Positions 44,275 through 52,591 of a stretch of DNA of 64,000 nt are shown piece after piece. Location: NCBI GenBank assembly GCA_002428015.1, contig DIZW01000128.1, forward strand, positions 41,166-105,165, in the 5' to 3' direction. The notes beneath the pieces were generated by a model. It did not search any database and was not told the origin of the DNA. It saw nothing but the letters and a program-made list of their open reading frames with translations. The stretch is from Oxalobacteraceae bacterium UBA6018. Lineage in GTDB: Bacteria > Pseudomonadota > Gammaproteobacteria > Burkholderiales > Burkholderiaceae_D. How positions within the stretch are numbered: the first letter of the stretch is position 1; every line of letters starts with the position of its first letter. The position numbers and the translations under genes are program-made.

Positions 44275-45588
44275 CTAGTCCGGCTCGGCCTCGGGCCCGA
44301 GCATCAGCTGCGCCGCCTCGCTCGGTAGCGCCTCGACCGACTTGAGCTTGCGCGCCATCTGGCGGCTGCGTACTTCGGCGTTTTCGATGTTCTTGGCGGC
44401 CTTCTCGAGCGTCAACCTGGTCTGGCTGAGCACCTCGCCGAATTTTCCGAACTCGGTCTTGACCGCGCCCAGCACCTGCCACACTTCGGACGAGCGCTTT
44501 TCCAGCGCCAGCGTGCGAAAGCCCATCTGCAGGCTCGACAGCAGCGCCGCCAGGGTGGACGGCCCGGCGATCGACACGCGCAGGGTGCGCTGCAGCTCGT
44601 CGGCCAGGCCCGGACGGCGCATCACCTCGGCGTACAAGCCTTCGGTGGGCAGGAACAGGATCGCGAAGTCGGTAGTGTGCGGCGGCGCCAGGTATTTTTC
44701 GCAGATGGTCTTGGCCTCCCCGCGCACCGCCCGTTCCAGCTCGCGCCCGGCCAGCGCCACGCCGTCGCCGTCGGCCCGTTCGGCGGCGTCGACCAGGCGC
44801 TCGTACTGCTCCTTGGGGAACTTGGCGTCGATCGGCAGCCACACCGGCGCGCCGCCATCGACCTGGCCGGGCAGCTTGATCGCAAACTCCACGCGCGCGC
44901 CGCTGCCGGCGATGGTCTCGACGTTCTTCGCGTACTGATCCGGCGTGAGCACCTGCTCGAGCAGCATTTCGAGCTGCACCTCGCCCCAGGTGCCGCGCGT
45001 CTTGACGTTGGTGAGCACGCGTTTCAGGTCGCCCACGCCGATGGCCAGCTGCTGCATTTCGCCCAGGCCCTGGTGCACCTTCTCGAGCCGCTCGGAGACC
45101 TGGCGGAACGATTCGCTCAAGCGCGTCTCCAGCGTGGCGTGCAGCTTCTCGTCGACCGTCTTTCGCATCTCCTCCAGGCGCGTGGCGTTGTCGCGCTGCA
45201 GGTCGCCGATCTTGGCCTCGAGCGTGGCGCGCACCTCCAGCATGCGCTGGGCGTTCGACTCCGTCAGCGCGGCCAGGGTCTGGCCCAGCGTGTCGGCGAA
45301 GCGCTTGAGCGCGGCCGACTGCTCCTCGCGCGCGCCGGCCGCCTGCAGGTGGGTGTGCTGGCGCATGCTGTCGAGCTGCTGGACGGTGGCGCCGTGATAC
45401 TGCGCCAGGCTGGCGGCCAGCTCCTGGCGGGTCGACTGGGCGCTGCCGTGCAGGTCGCTGCGCAAGGCCTGCTCGATGCGGTCCAGGCGCGCGCCGTCGC
45501 CGCCGCGCCCGCGCAGCAGCAGCGCCAGTTGCAGCACGATCGCCAGCGCCGCCAGCGCCAGCAGGATGATGAATTCAATGTGGGACAT
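44275..45588 (-). CDS. rmuC: DNA recombination protein RmuC
   Basis: A protein of 437 residues. An N-terminal membrane helix (EFIILLALAALAIVLQLALLL) is followed by a long coiled coil (about 40-170, rich in Glu, Gln, Arg and Leu). The RmuC nuclease-like domain is typified by GTWGEVQLEMLLEQVLTPDQY and LPIDAKFPKEQYERL. It limits certain inversions and recombination in E. coli. The start at 45588 follows the globin stop by two bases; the frame is open further upstream but only within globin. The C-terminus ends in EPD directly before the PEP-CTERM remnant, so the normal last residues may have been changed. Confidence 0.93.
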   Translation of the reverse strand: MSHIEFIILLALAALAIVLQLALLLRGRGGDGARLDRIEQALRSDLHGSAQSTRQELAASLAQYHGATVQQLDSMRQHTHLQAAGAREEQSAALKRFADTLGQTLAALTESNAQRMLEVRATLEAKIGDLQRDNATRLEEMRKTVDEKLHATLETRLSESFRQVSERLEKVHQGLGEMQQLAIGVGDLKRVLTNVKTRGTWGEVQLEMLLEQVLTPDQYAKNVETIAGSGARVEFAIKLPGQVDGGAPVWLPIDAKFPKEQYERLVDAAERADGDGVALAGRELERAVRGEAKTICEKYLAPPHTTDFAILFLPTEGLYAEVMRRPGLADELQRTLRVSIAGPSTLAALLSSLQMGFRTLALEKRSSEVWQVLGAVKTEFGKFGEVLSQTRLTLEKAAKNIENAEVRSRQMARKLKSVEALPSEAAQLMLGPEAEPD

Positions 45589-45590
45589 GG

Positions 45591-45980
45591 CTAGTCGGCC
45601 TTGTTGCGCATCCAGTCGGCGGTCTGGTAGAAAGACTCCATCAGGCGCAGGCGCAGGCTTTCCTCGATGCCCACGTCCTCCATCGCCCAGGCCATCGCGC
45701 GCAGCCATTGATCGCGCTCGCTGGTGCCGATCGCGAACGGCAGGTGACGCGCGCGCAGGCGCGGGTGGCCGTAGCGTTCGACGAACAGGTCGGGGCCGCC
45801 CATCCAGCCGGAGAAAAACATGAACAGCTTCTCGCGCGAGCCGTCGGTGGCCGGCGGGTGCAGCGCGCGCAGGCCGGCGAACTCCGGCTCGAGTTCCAAC
45901 AGGTCGTAAAACCGCTCCACCAGCTCGCGCACGCGCGGCGCGCCGCCGATGACTTCATACAGGGTTTGGGTATCGCTCAT
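45591..45980 (-). CDS. group II truncated haemoglobin
   Basis: A protein of 129 residues (132 if an ATG at 45989 is used). The 2-on-2 globin fold is recognised by LYEVIGGAPRVRELVERFYD, the phenylalanine-rich FMFFSGWMGGPDLFVERYG and the proximal haem ligand region HPRLRARHLPFAIG. The conserved Trp in AMAWAMEDVGI or WMR near the C-terminus is typical for group II. Such proteins bind O2 or NO and are linked to low-oxygen or nitrosative stress. It precedes rmuC by two bases and follows the quorum-sensing synthase by about 60. Confidence 0.9.
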   Translation of the reverse strand: MSDTQTLYEVIGGAPRVRELVERFYDLLELEPEFAGLRALHPPATDGSREKLFMFFSGWMGGPDLFVERYGHPRLRARHLPFAIGTSERDQWLRAMAWAMEDVGIEESLRLRLMESFYQTADWMRNKAD

Positions 45981-46042
45981 GGGCGCCATGATAGCGCACT
46001 ATGCAGGCTTCCCGCCGGAGCGCCGGCGGGATCCGCAGCGAG

Positions 46043-47268
46043 CTACACCAGCGTCAGGCGGCGCAGGCGGCGGGTCGAGGACCAGCTCTCGACATCGAGT
46101 TCGTCACGCATGTCGGCGCAGGCGTCGAGCAGCTGCTCGGCCTGGGCCTGGCTGACGCCGCTGTTCAAGGTCAGGCGCACCAGCGCGCGGTTCTTGGCCG
46201 TGCGCCGTACACGCCGCGCTTCTCCAGCGCCTTGCGCAGCGCCAGGGTCTGCGGCTCGGTGCCGGCTTCGAGGGCGATGATCTGCTCGGTGCCGTCGCTG
46301 ACGTTAAATCCCAGTTCGCTCAAACCCTCGCGCACATACTTCGCCGTGCGGTGCAGCGCGGCGCGGCGGTCGTCGGCGCGCGTGATGAAGTCGAGCGCGG
46401 CGTCGAACCACGCCAGCTCATGCTCGAGCAGGCAGGAACTGAAGATCGCGTGGCGCGACTCGGACAGGAAGTATCCCTTGAAGCGGCTCGAGCAGGTCAG
46501 GAAGCCCGCGCGGCCCGCGAACGCCTTGGCCAGCGAGGCGGTACGGAAGTGCACGCGCTCGCCCAAGCCAAGATCGGCCACGATGCCGCTGCCGCGCGGA
46601 CCGTGGGTGCCGAGCGAGTGCGACTCGTCGACGATCAGGATGCAGCCGCTGCGCTCGGCGATGGCGACGATCTCGTGCAGCGGCGCCACGCTGCCGTTGG
46701 TACTATACAGAGCATCGACGACGATCACGCCGGCGCCGTGACGCGCCACCTGGCGCGCCAGGTGGGACACGTCGTTGTGCAGGAAAGGCACGCCGGTGGC
46801 CTGGGCCGACTGCACCCCCTCCCACAGGGAGGCGTGGGCCAGCATGTCCAGGTAGACCGGCACCCCCGGTTCGGCGATGGTCTGGATCAGGCCCAGGTTC
46901 GCGGCCCAGCCCGATTGCGCCAGCACGCCGTCCTCGGCGCCCATGAAGGCGGCCAGGCGCGCCTCGAGGCGATGCTGGCTGCTGCCGTCCTGCAGGAACA
47001 CCGAGGACATCAGCATGCCGGCCGGGCTGGCGCCCAGGCAGCGCGCCTGGGCGTCGAGCAGCTCGCGCTGGCCCGAGATGCACAGATAGTCGTTCCCGGC
47101 GAGCATAAGCGCGTCCGCGGCGGGTGGCGCCCAGACGTGCAAATGCTCGCCTCCGAGCAGTTTTTGCACCCGCGTGACGTAGTGCTCATCCATGCGCCGC
47201 GTGACGAAAGATGGCATGATCTGCTCAGCAGAATGGCGGGCGGCGTTGTGATTTGCGACAGAAAACAT
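46043..47268 (-). pseudogene. jqsA: CqsA/LqsA/JqsA-type alpha-hydroxyketone autoinducer synthase, frameshifted near the C-terminus
   Basis: The frame from ATG 47268 (strong AGGAGA upstream) gives a PLP-dependent alpha-oxoamine synthase-like protein. It has LMLAGNDYLCISGQRELLDA, the cofactor-binding VDESHSLGTHGPRG and the Schiff-base lysine in ASLAKAFAGRAGFL. This matches the family that makes CAI-1/LAI-1-type autoinducers. Near 46204 the frame leaves the family sequence (GVYGA followed by RPRTARWCA and stop at 46171). In another frame TAKNRALVRLTLNSGVSQ continues to a stop at 46043. The span of 1226 bases is two bases over a multiple of three; loss of about 19 bases would explain both the shift and a missing VFCAPA-like segment. 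The Arg that normally binds substrate would be lost. A sequencing error must be excluded. Confidence 0.82.
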
Positions 47269-47338
47269 GATTTCTCCTGGTTAAAAAATCTTCATTCTCT
47301 GTCTTCGCAACTTGTCAATGGGTTAACATGAAGGTTTG

Positions 47339-47397
47339 TTGATCTAGATCAAATTGACGTATATCAATTTATTACAACATGGCATTTGATTTATATT
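47339..47397. promoter_or_regulatory. two Fnr-type boxes between the divergent quorum-sensing genes, with a -10 element for the kinase gene
   Basis: TTGATCTAGATCAA at 47339-47352 is a perfect Fnr/Anr-type palindrome. TTGACGTATATCAA at 47354-47367 matches nine of the ten conserved positions. The centres are 15 bases apart. A good forward -10, TATATT, lies at 47392-47397 with a start near 47404, about 43 bases after the second box, near class II spacing. In the reverse direction the boxes lie about 70-100 bases before the synthase start. Confidence 0.55.
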
Positions 47398-47440
47398 CTG
47401 GTAGGTTTACGCGCGTGCGGCCGGCGAAGGTAGGCGACGC

Positions 47441-48826
47441 TTGACTATTCCCCTCGTCCACTCCCTGAGTAAAGCGGCACGGAAATTGCAATCGATTGCG
47501 GCATCACTACGGCAAACCCTGTTGCACTGGCTATTACGCCACGAGCGCCAGCACGACCATGCGACCTGGCGCTTCATCCTGCTCGGCTGGGTGGGCTGCA
47601 TCGGCATGCCCGCCTACTACGTCGTGTGGACCTACTGGTTTCCCCAGCCGTTCGAGCATCTCGGCCTGCGCATGCTGGGCGTGGCCCTGTGCCTGCCAGC
47701 GCCGTGGGCGCACAAGTTCATGTCCGCGCGCGTGCGCGGCGCCTACCTGTTCACGGCCGTGACCTATGTTCTGCCGTTCTTCTTCACCTTCATGTACCTG
47801 ATGAACCACGGCTCGGCGGTGTGGGCCCAGTCGCTACTGATCGGGCTGACGGTGCTGTTCCACTTCCCGCTGCGCTGGGCCTTGACCTCCTACCTGACCG
47901 GCAGCACCATCGCGTGCGCCCTGTTCGCGCTGGTCGACGACCCGCATTTCCTACTCAACCACCGTGTTTTGGAACAACTTCCGCTGTACTTCTTCACCAT
48001 CGTCGTGGTGTCGGCCGCCAAGGTGGGACGGCGCATGCTGGCCCAGGAAAAACTGGCCGGCATGGCGCAGGGGCTGGCGACCGTCTCGCACGAGTTGCGC
48101 ACGCCGCTGCTGAGCGTGGACGCGAACGTGCGCGGCATCACCCGGCGCCTGCTGCGCAGCGACCAGGCCAGCGCGGCCGAGCGCGCCGCCGTAGCCGAGG
48201 CGATGGGCCGCATCCAGCACGAGGTGCGCCACATGAACCACATGATCGACCTGTTCCTGCTGTCCGCCTCGGCCGTGAACGCCCAGCTCGAAGCGAGCGA
48301 ACTGGTGTCGATGCAGGAGGTGGTCGAAGGCGTCATCGCGCGCTACCCGTTCGCCTCGCAGGCCCAGCGCGACGCCGTCAAGATCGACATCCGCGGCGAC
48401 TTCACCTTCGCGGGCAAGTACGAACTGTCGGTGGTGGTGCTGCTCAACCTGCTGCGCAACGCCCTCAAGGCCCTGCACCGGGCCGGCAAGGGCCGCGTGC
48501 GCATCATCATCGACGGCCAGCGCCCCACCCCGCGCCTGCTGTTCATCGACACCGGCTGCGGCATCGCCCCGCGCCAGCTACCGCGCATCTTCAAACGCTT
48601 CTACAGCTACCCGGCCAGCTCAGGCGCCGGCATTGGCTTGGCTCTGTGCAAGGAAATTATTGAAGCTTGGCAAGCGAGCATCCGCTGCGTTTCTCGCGAG
48701 CAGGCTTATACTGTATTTATCCTGGAATTTCCTTTGATATCACCAGCGCAAGCACGCTGGAGCGCCCAGACATCCTCCGCCGAGAAGCCGCCATGCAATT
48801 ACCCATCTACCACCATCCCAGCCTGA
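47441..48826 (+). CDS. jqsS: CqsS/LqsS/JqsS-type sensor histidine kinase
   Basis: A protein of 461 residues. The N-terminal half has about six membrane helices (residues 45-195), forming the ligand-sensing part as in CqsS. The phospho-accepting His217 lies in TVSHELRTPLLSVDANV. The ATP-binding domain has NALKAL (N box), IDTGCGIAP and GAGIGLALCKE. No receiver domain is attached, unlike the hybrid Vibrio CqsS, so the phosphate should go to the separate regulator downstream. The start appears to be a TTG at 47441, since no ATG or GTG fits the N-terminus. It overlaps the response regulator by 34 bases. Confidence 0.88.
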   Translation: MTIPLVHSLSKAARKLQSIAASLRQTLLHWLLRHERQHDHATWRFILLGWVGCIGMPAYYVVWTYWFPQPFEHLGLRMLGVALCLPAPWAHKFMSARVRGAYLFTAVTYVLPFFFTFMYLMNHGSAVWAQSLLIGLTVLFHFPLRWALTSYLTGSTIACALFALVDDPHFLLNHRVLEQLPLYFFTIVVVSAAKVGRRMLAQEKLAGMAQGLATVSHELRTPLLSVDANVRGITRRLLRSDQASAAERAAVAEAMGRIQHEVRHMNHMIDLFLLSASAVNAQLEASELVSMQEVVEGVIARYPFASQAQRDAVKIDIRGDFTFAGKYELSVVVLLNLLRNALKALHRAGKGRVRIIIDGQRPTPRLLFIDTGCGIAPRQLPRIFKRFYSYPASSGAGIGLALCKEIIEAWQASIRCVSREQAYTVFILEFPLISPAQARWSAQTSSAEKPPCNYPSTTIPA

Positions 48827-49785
48827 CCGTTCTGATCGACGACAGCGACAGCTTCCTGCGCAGCCTGTCGTTCCAGCTCGATCCGGCGCTGGCGAGCAAG
48901 GCGTTCCAGGACACCCGCAGCGCGCTCGACTGGCTGGCTGCCCAGGCCGGCAAGCAGGGCTGCGGGCTCAGCGCGACCTTCGACACTTACCCCGCCGCCC
49001 AGCAGCAGTGCAACGTGGGCTTCGACGTGGACCAGATCCACCGCATCGCCTACCAGCGCCAGCGCTTTTTGACACCTTCGGTGCTGGTGGTCGACTACTC
49101 GATGCCCCAGATGAACGGCGTGCAACTGTCCGAAGCCGTGCGCCACCTGCCGTGCAAGAAGATCTTGTTCACCGGTGTGGCCGACGAAAAAGTCGCCGTG
49201 GACGCCTTCAACCGCGGCCTGATCGACCGCTACATCAAGAAGAGCGACGACGACGCGCTCGACCGGCTGGAGACGGAGATTGTCGCGCTGCAGAAAGAAT
49301 TTTTCGCCGCGCGCTCCGATCCGCTGCGCGACATCCTCGCCGCGCACAACTACGGCTTCGTCAGCGACCCGGCCTTCAGCGAACTGGTGCGCCAGATCGT
49401 CGCACGCGACCACATCCTCGAGCACTACCTGTTCCCCAACCCGGCCGGCATCCTGATGTACGACAGCGACGGCAAGGCGCAACTGCTGGTGGTCGAAACC
49501 GAGGCCAGCATGGACGCCCACTACGAGATGGCCTGCGACAACGACGCCCCCGACTCGTTGCTGCACGCGCTGCGCGAGCGCTGCATCATCCCCTACTTCC
49601 GCGACGGCGACGGCATGTACTCGCGCGCCTTCTCCAGCGACTGGCACAGGTACACCGCGCCGGCCCAGGTGTGCAAGGGCGCGCAGAATTATTACTGGGC
49701 CCTGTTCCCCCTCGCTCCCGGCGAGCTCGACGAGCCAGCCCATCCATTCGCCGCCTACCTGCGCGAGCGCGAGGCGCTGGCCTAG
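48793..49785 (+). CDS. jqsR: LqsR/JqsR-type response regulator
   Basis: A protein of 330 residues. The receiver domain has the acidic pair D16-D17 (TVLIDDSDSFL), phosphoacceptor D101 (LVVDYSMPQMNG), the Thr in ILFTGVADEKV and the Lys in RYIKKSDD. The distance of 84 residues between the acidic pair and D101 shows an insertion of about 40 residues, with several Cys and Gln. The C-terminal half (about 190-330) is not a DNA-binding domain that I recognise and includes EHYLFPNPAGILMYDSDG. Its output may be protein interaction rather than DNA binding. It is translationally coupled to the kinase gene. Confidence 0.85.
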   Translation: MQLPIYHHPSLTVLIDDSDSFLRSLSFQLDPALASKAFQDTRSALDWLAAQAGKQGCGLSATFDTYPAAQQQCNVGFDVDQIHRIAYQRQRFLTPSVLVVDYSMPQMNGVQLSEAVRHLPCKKILFTGVADEKVAVDAFNRGLIDRYIKKSDDDALDRLETEIVALQKEFFAARSDPLRDILAAHNYGFVSDPAFSELVRQIVARDHILEHYLFPNPAGILMYDSDGKAQLLVVETEASMDAHYEMACDNDAPDSLLHALRERCIIPYFRDGDGMYSRAFSSDWHRYTAPAQVCKGAQNYYWALFPLAPGELDEPAHPFAAYLREREALA

Positions 49786-49798
49786 GCTAGGCCGTTTT
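49779..49798 (+). terminator. short hairpin at the end of jqsR
   Basis: GGCCTA and TAGGCC pair around GGC, and GTTTT follows; the stop codon lies inside the stem. Stem length is only 6 bp. A second 10-bp inverted repeat, ACGGTCGCGC and GCGCGACCGT (49845-49871), lies 46 bases downstream and may help. Confidence 0.35.
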
Positions 49799-50050
49799 GC
49801 CGGGCTGGACGGCGCGGGCTGGTTTCTTCATTTTCCTTGCGTGAACGGTCGCGCAGACATGGCGCGACCGTGATTCCCAGATTGCTTGCGCTCGCCGCGC
49901 CCTATGCGCTCGCGCCGTTGCAGGGTCGATACTCGTCTCCATTCGATTCCGATGACTTTGCGCCGACGGCTGGGCGCAGGCGTGTCCACCCGCGTTGCGA
50001 ACCAAAAAGCCGAATTTCAGCATCAGCTAGTCACGCCCGCGCCGGCCGCC

Positions 50051-52582
50051 TCAGGCCTCGCGCAAGGTTTGCAGCGGCGGCTGGCGCAGCACGTTGCGCA
50101 GGCCCAGGGCGCCGCCCAGCAGCGCACACAGCGCGCCTGCGGCGATGCCTGCCAGCCACACCAGCGGACTGAAGGTCCAGGGAAACTTGAACTGGTAGGT
50201 CGCCAGCGCCCAGCCGAGCGCGGCCGCGCCCGAGGCCGCCAGCAGGCCGGACAAGCCGCCCACCAGCGCGAACTCGACCCATTGCGCCTGCGACAATTGC
50301 TTGCGGGTGGCGCCGAGGGCGCGCAGCAGCCCGCCTTCGCGGGTGCGCTCGTCCTGCGAGCCCATCAGCGCGGCGTACAGCACCAGCACGCCGGAGGCGA
50401 GCGTGAACGCGAACAGGAATTCGACCGCGGCGATGACCTGGTCTAGCACGTCCTGCAACTGGCGGATGATGCCGCTGACGTCGACCACGGTGAGGTTGGG
50501 GAACTCGCGCGCGAGGGCGTTGCCGAGATTGAGCGATTGCGGCGGCAGGTGGAACGCGGTCATGAAGCTTTGCGGCGTGGACGCCATCGCGGCCGGGTTG
50601 ATGATCACGAAGAAATTGGCGCGCATCGAGCCCCATTCAAGTTTGCGCAGGCTGGTGACGCGCGCCTCGACCGGGCTGCCGGCGATGTCGAAGCGCAGGC
50701 GGTCGCCCAGCTTGACGCGCAAGGTCTTGGCCAGTCCCTGCTCGACCGACGCTTCGGCCACGCCGGGGCCGTCGGTGTACCAGCGCCCCGCCACGACCTC
50801 GTTGGTGGGCGGCATATCCTTGAGCGTGGACAGGTTGAATTCGCGCTCGGTCAGGCGGCGCGCATCGTCGGCGCCGTAGGTGGCGGCGGTGATGGCGCTG
50901 CCGTTGATGGCCACCAGCCGCCCCCGGATCATCGGAAACAGTTGCACCTCGGGTACCTGGGCGGCGCGGATGCGCTGTTCGACGGCCGCTTTCTGGTCCG
51001 GCTGGATATTGATGATGAAGCGGTTGGGCGCGTCCGGCGGCGTAGCGCTGCGCCAGGCGCTCATGAGGTCGGCGCGGACCACGGTGAGCAGCAGCAGCGC
51101 CATCAAGCCGAGCGACAGGGCCACCACCTGCACCACGGTGGCGCCGGGGCGCCGTTGCAGCGAGGTGATGGCGAAACGCCAGGCCTGGTGGTCCAGCAGG
51201 CCGCGCAGGCGCTTGAGCGACAGCAGGCCGAGCCAGCCGGCGAGCGCGAACAGCAGGAAGGCGCCGAGGAAGCCGCCGCCGGTCAGCATGGCCAGGGTGG
51301 GGTCGCCCGCCTGCCACAGCAGCAGGGCGCCAAAGGCCGCGATGCCGAGGGCGTAGGTGGCCAGCGCGAGCGGATGGGGCGCGGCCTGTTCGCGCCGGAT
51401 CACGCGGTTGTGCGGCACGTTGCGCAACTGGAGCACCGGCGGCAGGGCGAAGCCGAGCAGCAGCAGCATGCCGGTGGCCACGCCCTGGAGGGCCGGCCAG
51501 ACCGATACCGGCGGCAGGTCGGTGGTGATGAGCTTGCCGATGAGTTCGAGCAGCACGTAGTGGGCGCCAAAGCCGACCAGCACGCCGAGCACGCTGCCGG
51601 CCAGGCCGACGAGCAGGAATTCGATCAGGTACAGCGCAGTGACCTGGTCCTGGGTGAGCCCCAGGCAGCGCAGCATGGCGCAGGCGTCCAGATGGCGCAG
51701 CATGAAGCGGCGCGCCGCCATCGCCACCGCCACGGCGGCCAGCATGGCCGACAGCAGCCCGACCAGCGACAGGAAACGGTCGGCGCGGTCCAGCGTGGCG
51801 CGCATCTCGGGGCGGCCGTTCTCCAGCGATTCGATGCGCACGCCCTTGACCGCGCGGCGCGCGATCTGGCCGGTCAGCCATTGCTTGAAGGCGTCAACGT
51901 TGGCGGCCTGGTGGGCGCCGCCGGCCGCCACCTGCAGGCGGTAGGTGACGCGCGCGCCGTTGCCGGTGAGCCCGGTGGCGGCCAGGTCGGCCAGCGGCAG
52001 CATCACGCGCGGGGCGAAGTTGGCGAACGAGGCGCCGCGGTCGGGCTCGGACGCGATCAGGGCGGCGATGCGGAACTGGCTGTCGCCCAGCTGGATGCGG
52101 GCGCCGACCTGGGTGTTCAGGGCGGTCAGCAGGTTGGCGTCGACCCACACCGTGCCGGGCGCCGGGGTAGCATCCGTCGCGCTGCCGCGCGCGGCGCTGG
52201 CCTGGGCCGGGTCGGTGGTGATCTTCAATTGCCCGCGCAGTGGGTAGCCCGGCGAGACCGCCTTGACCGAGGCCAGGGCGGCCAGCGACTGCTCGCCCTG
52301 GCCCGCTTGCGCCATGCTGGGAAAGGTGACGGTGTCGGCGATGATCAGGCCGCGCCGGCGCGCCTCGGCCCGCCAGCCAGGGTCGATCGGCTGGTCGGCG
52401 TTGACCAGCAGGTCGGCGCCCAGCAGCTGGTGGGCGTCGCGCTCGAGCCCGCTGCGCATGCGGTCGACGAAGAAGCCGACCGAGGACAGCGCGGCCACCG
52501 CCACCACCAGGGCCAGCAGGAGGAAGCGCAGCTCACCGGCGCGCCAGTCGCGCCCGCTCATGCGCATCGCGAAGCTCAGCAT
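50051..52582 (-). CDS. FtsX-like ABC transporter permease (YbbP type)
   Basis: A protein of 843 residues, the double-length permease type. An N-terminal helix (LRFLLLALVVAVAALSSVGFF) leads into a periplasmic domain (about 40-250). Two bundles of helices follow: residues 265-480 (MLAAVAVAMAARRFMLRHLD, with FLLVGLAGSVLGVLVGFGAHY) and the last 130 residues (FLFAFTLASGVLVLYAALMGSQ). A second periplasmic domain lies near 500-700. Related permeases work with a LolD-like ATPase in export of lipoproteins or lysophospholipase systems. No ATPase gene is in the window downstream; one may lie elsewhere. It starts nine bases after the deaminase stop. Confidence 0.87.
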   Translation of the reverse strand: MLSFAMRMSGRDWRAGELRFLLLALVVAVAALSSVGFFVDRMRSGLERDAHQLLGADLLVNADQPIDPGWRAEARRRGLIIADTVTFPSMAQAGQGEQSLAALASVKAVSPGYPLRGQLKITTDPAQASAARGSATDATPAPGTVWVDANLLTALNTQVGARIQLGDSQFRIAALIASEPDRGASFANFAPRVMLPLADLAATGLTGNGARVTYRLQVAAGGAHQAANVDAFKQWLTGQIARRAVKGVRIESLENGRPEMRATLDRADRFLSLVGLLSAMLAAVAVAMAARRFMLRHLDACAMLRCLGLTQDQVTALYLIEFLLVGLAGSVLGVLVGFGAHYVLLELIGKLITTDLPPVSVWPALQGVATGMLLLLGFALPPVLQLRNVPHNRVIRREQAAPHPLALATYALGIAAFGALLLWQAGDPTLAMLTGGGFLGAFLLFALAGWLGLLSLKRLRGLLDHQAWRFAITSLQRRPGATVVQVVALSLGLMALLLLTVVRADLMSAWRSATPPDAPNRFIINIQPDQKAAVEQRIRAAQVPEVQLFPMIRGRLVAINGSAITAATYGADDARRLTEREFNLSTLKDMPPTNEVVAGRWYTDGPGVAEASVEQGLAKTLRVKLGDRLRFDIAGSPVEARVTSLRKLEWGSMRANFFVIINPAAMASTPQSFMTAFHLPPQSLNLGNALAREFPNLTVVDVSGIIRQLQDVLDQVIAAVEFLFAFTLASGVLVLYAALMGSQDERTREGGLLRALGATRKQLSQAQWVEFALVGGLSGLLAASGAAALGWALATYQFKFPWTFSPLVWLAGIAAGALCALLGGALGLRNVLRQPPLQTLREA

Positions 52583-52591
52583 GGCGCGGCC

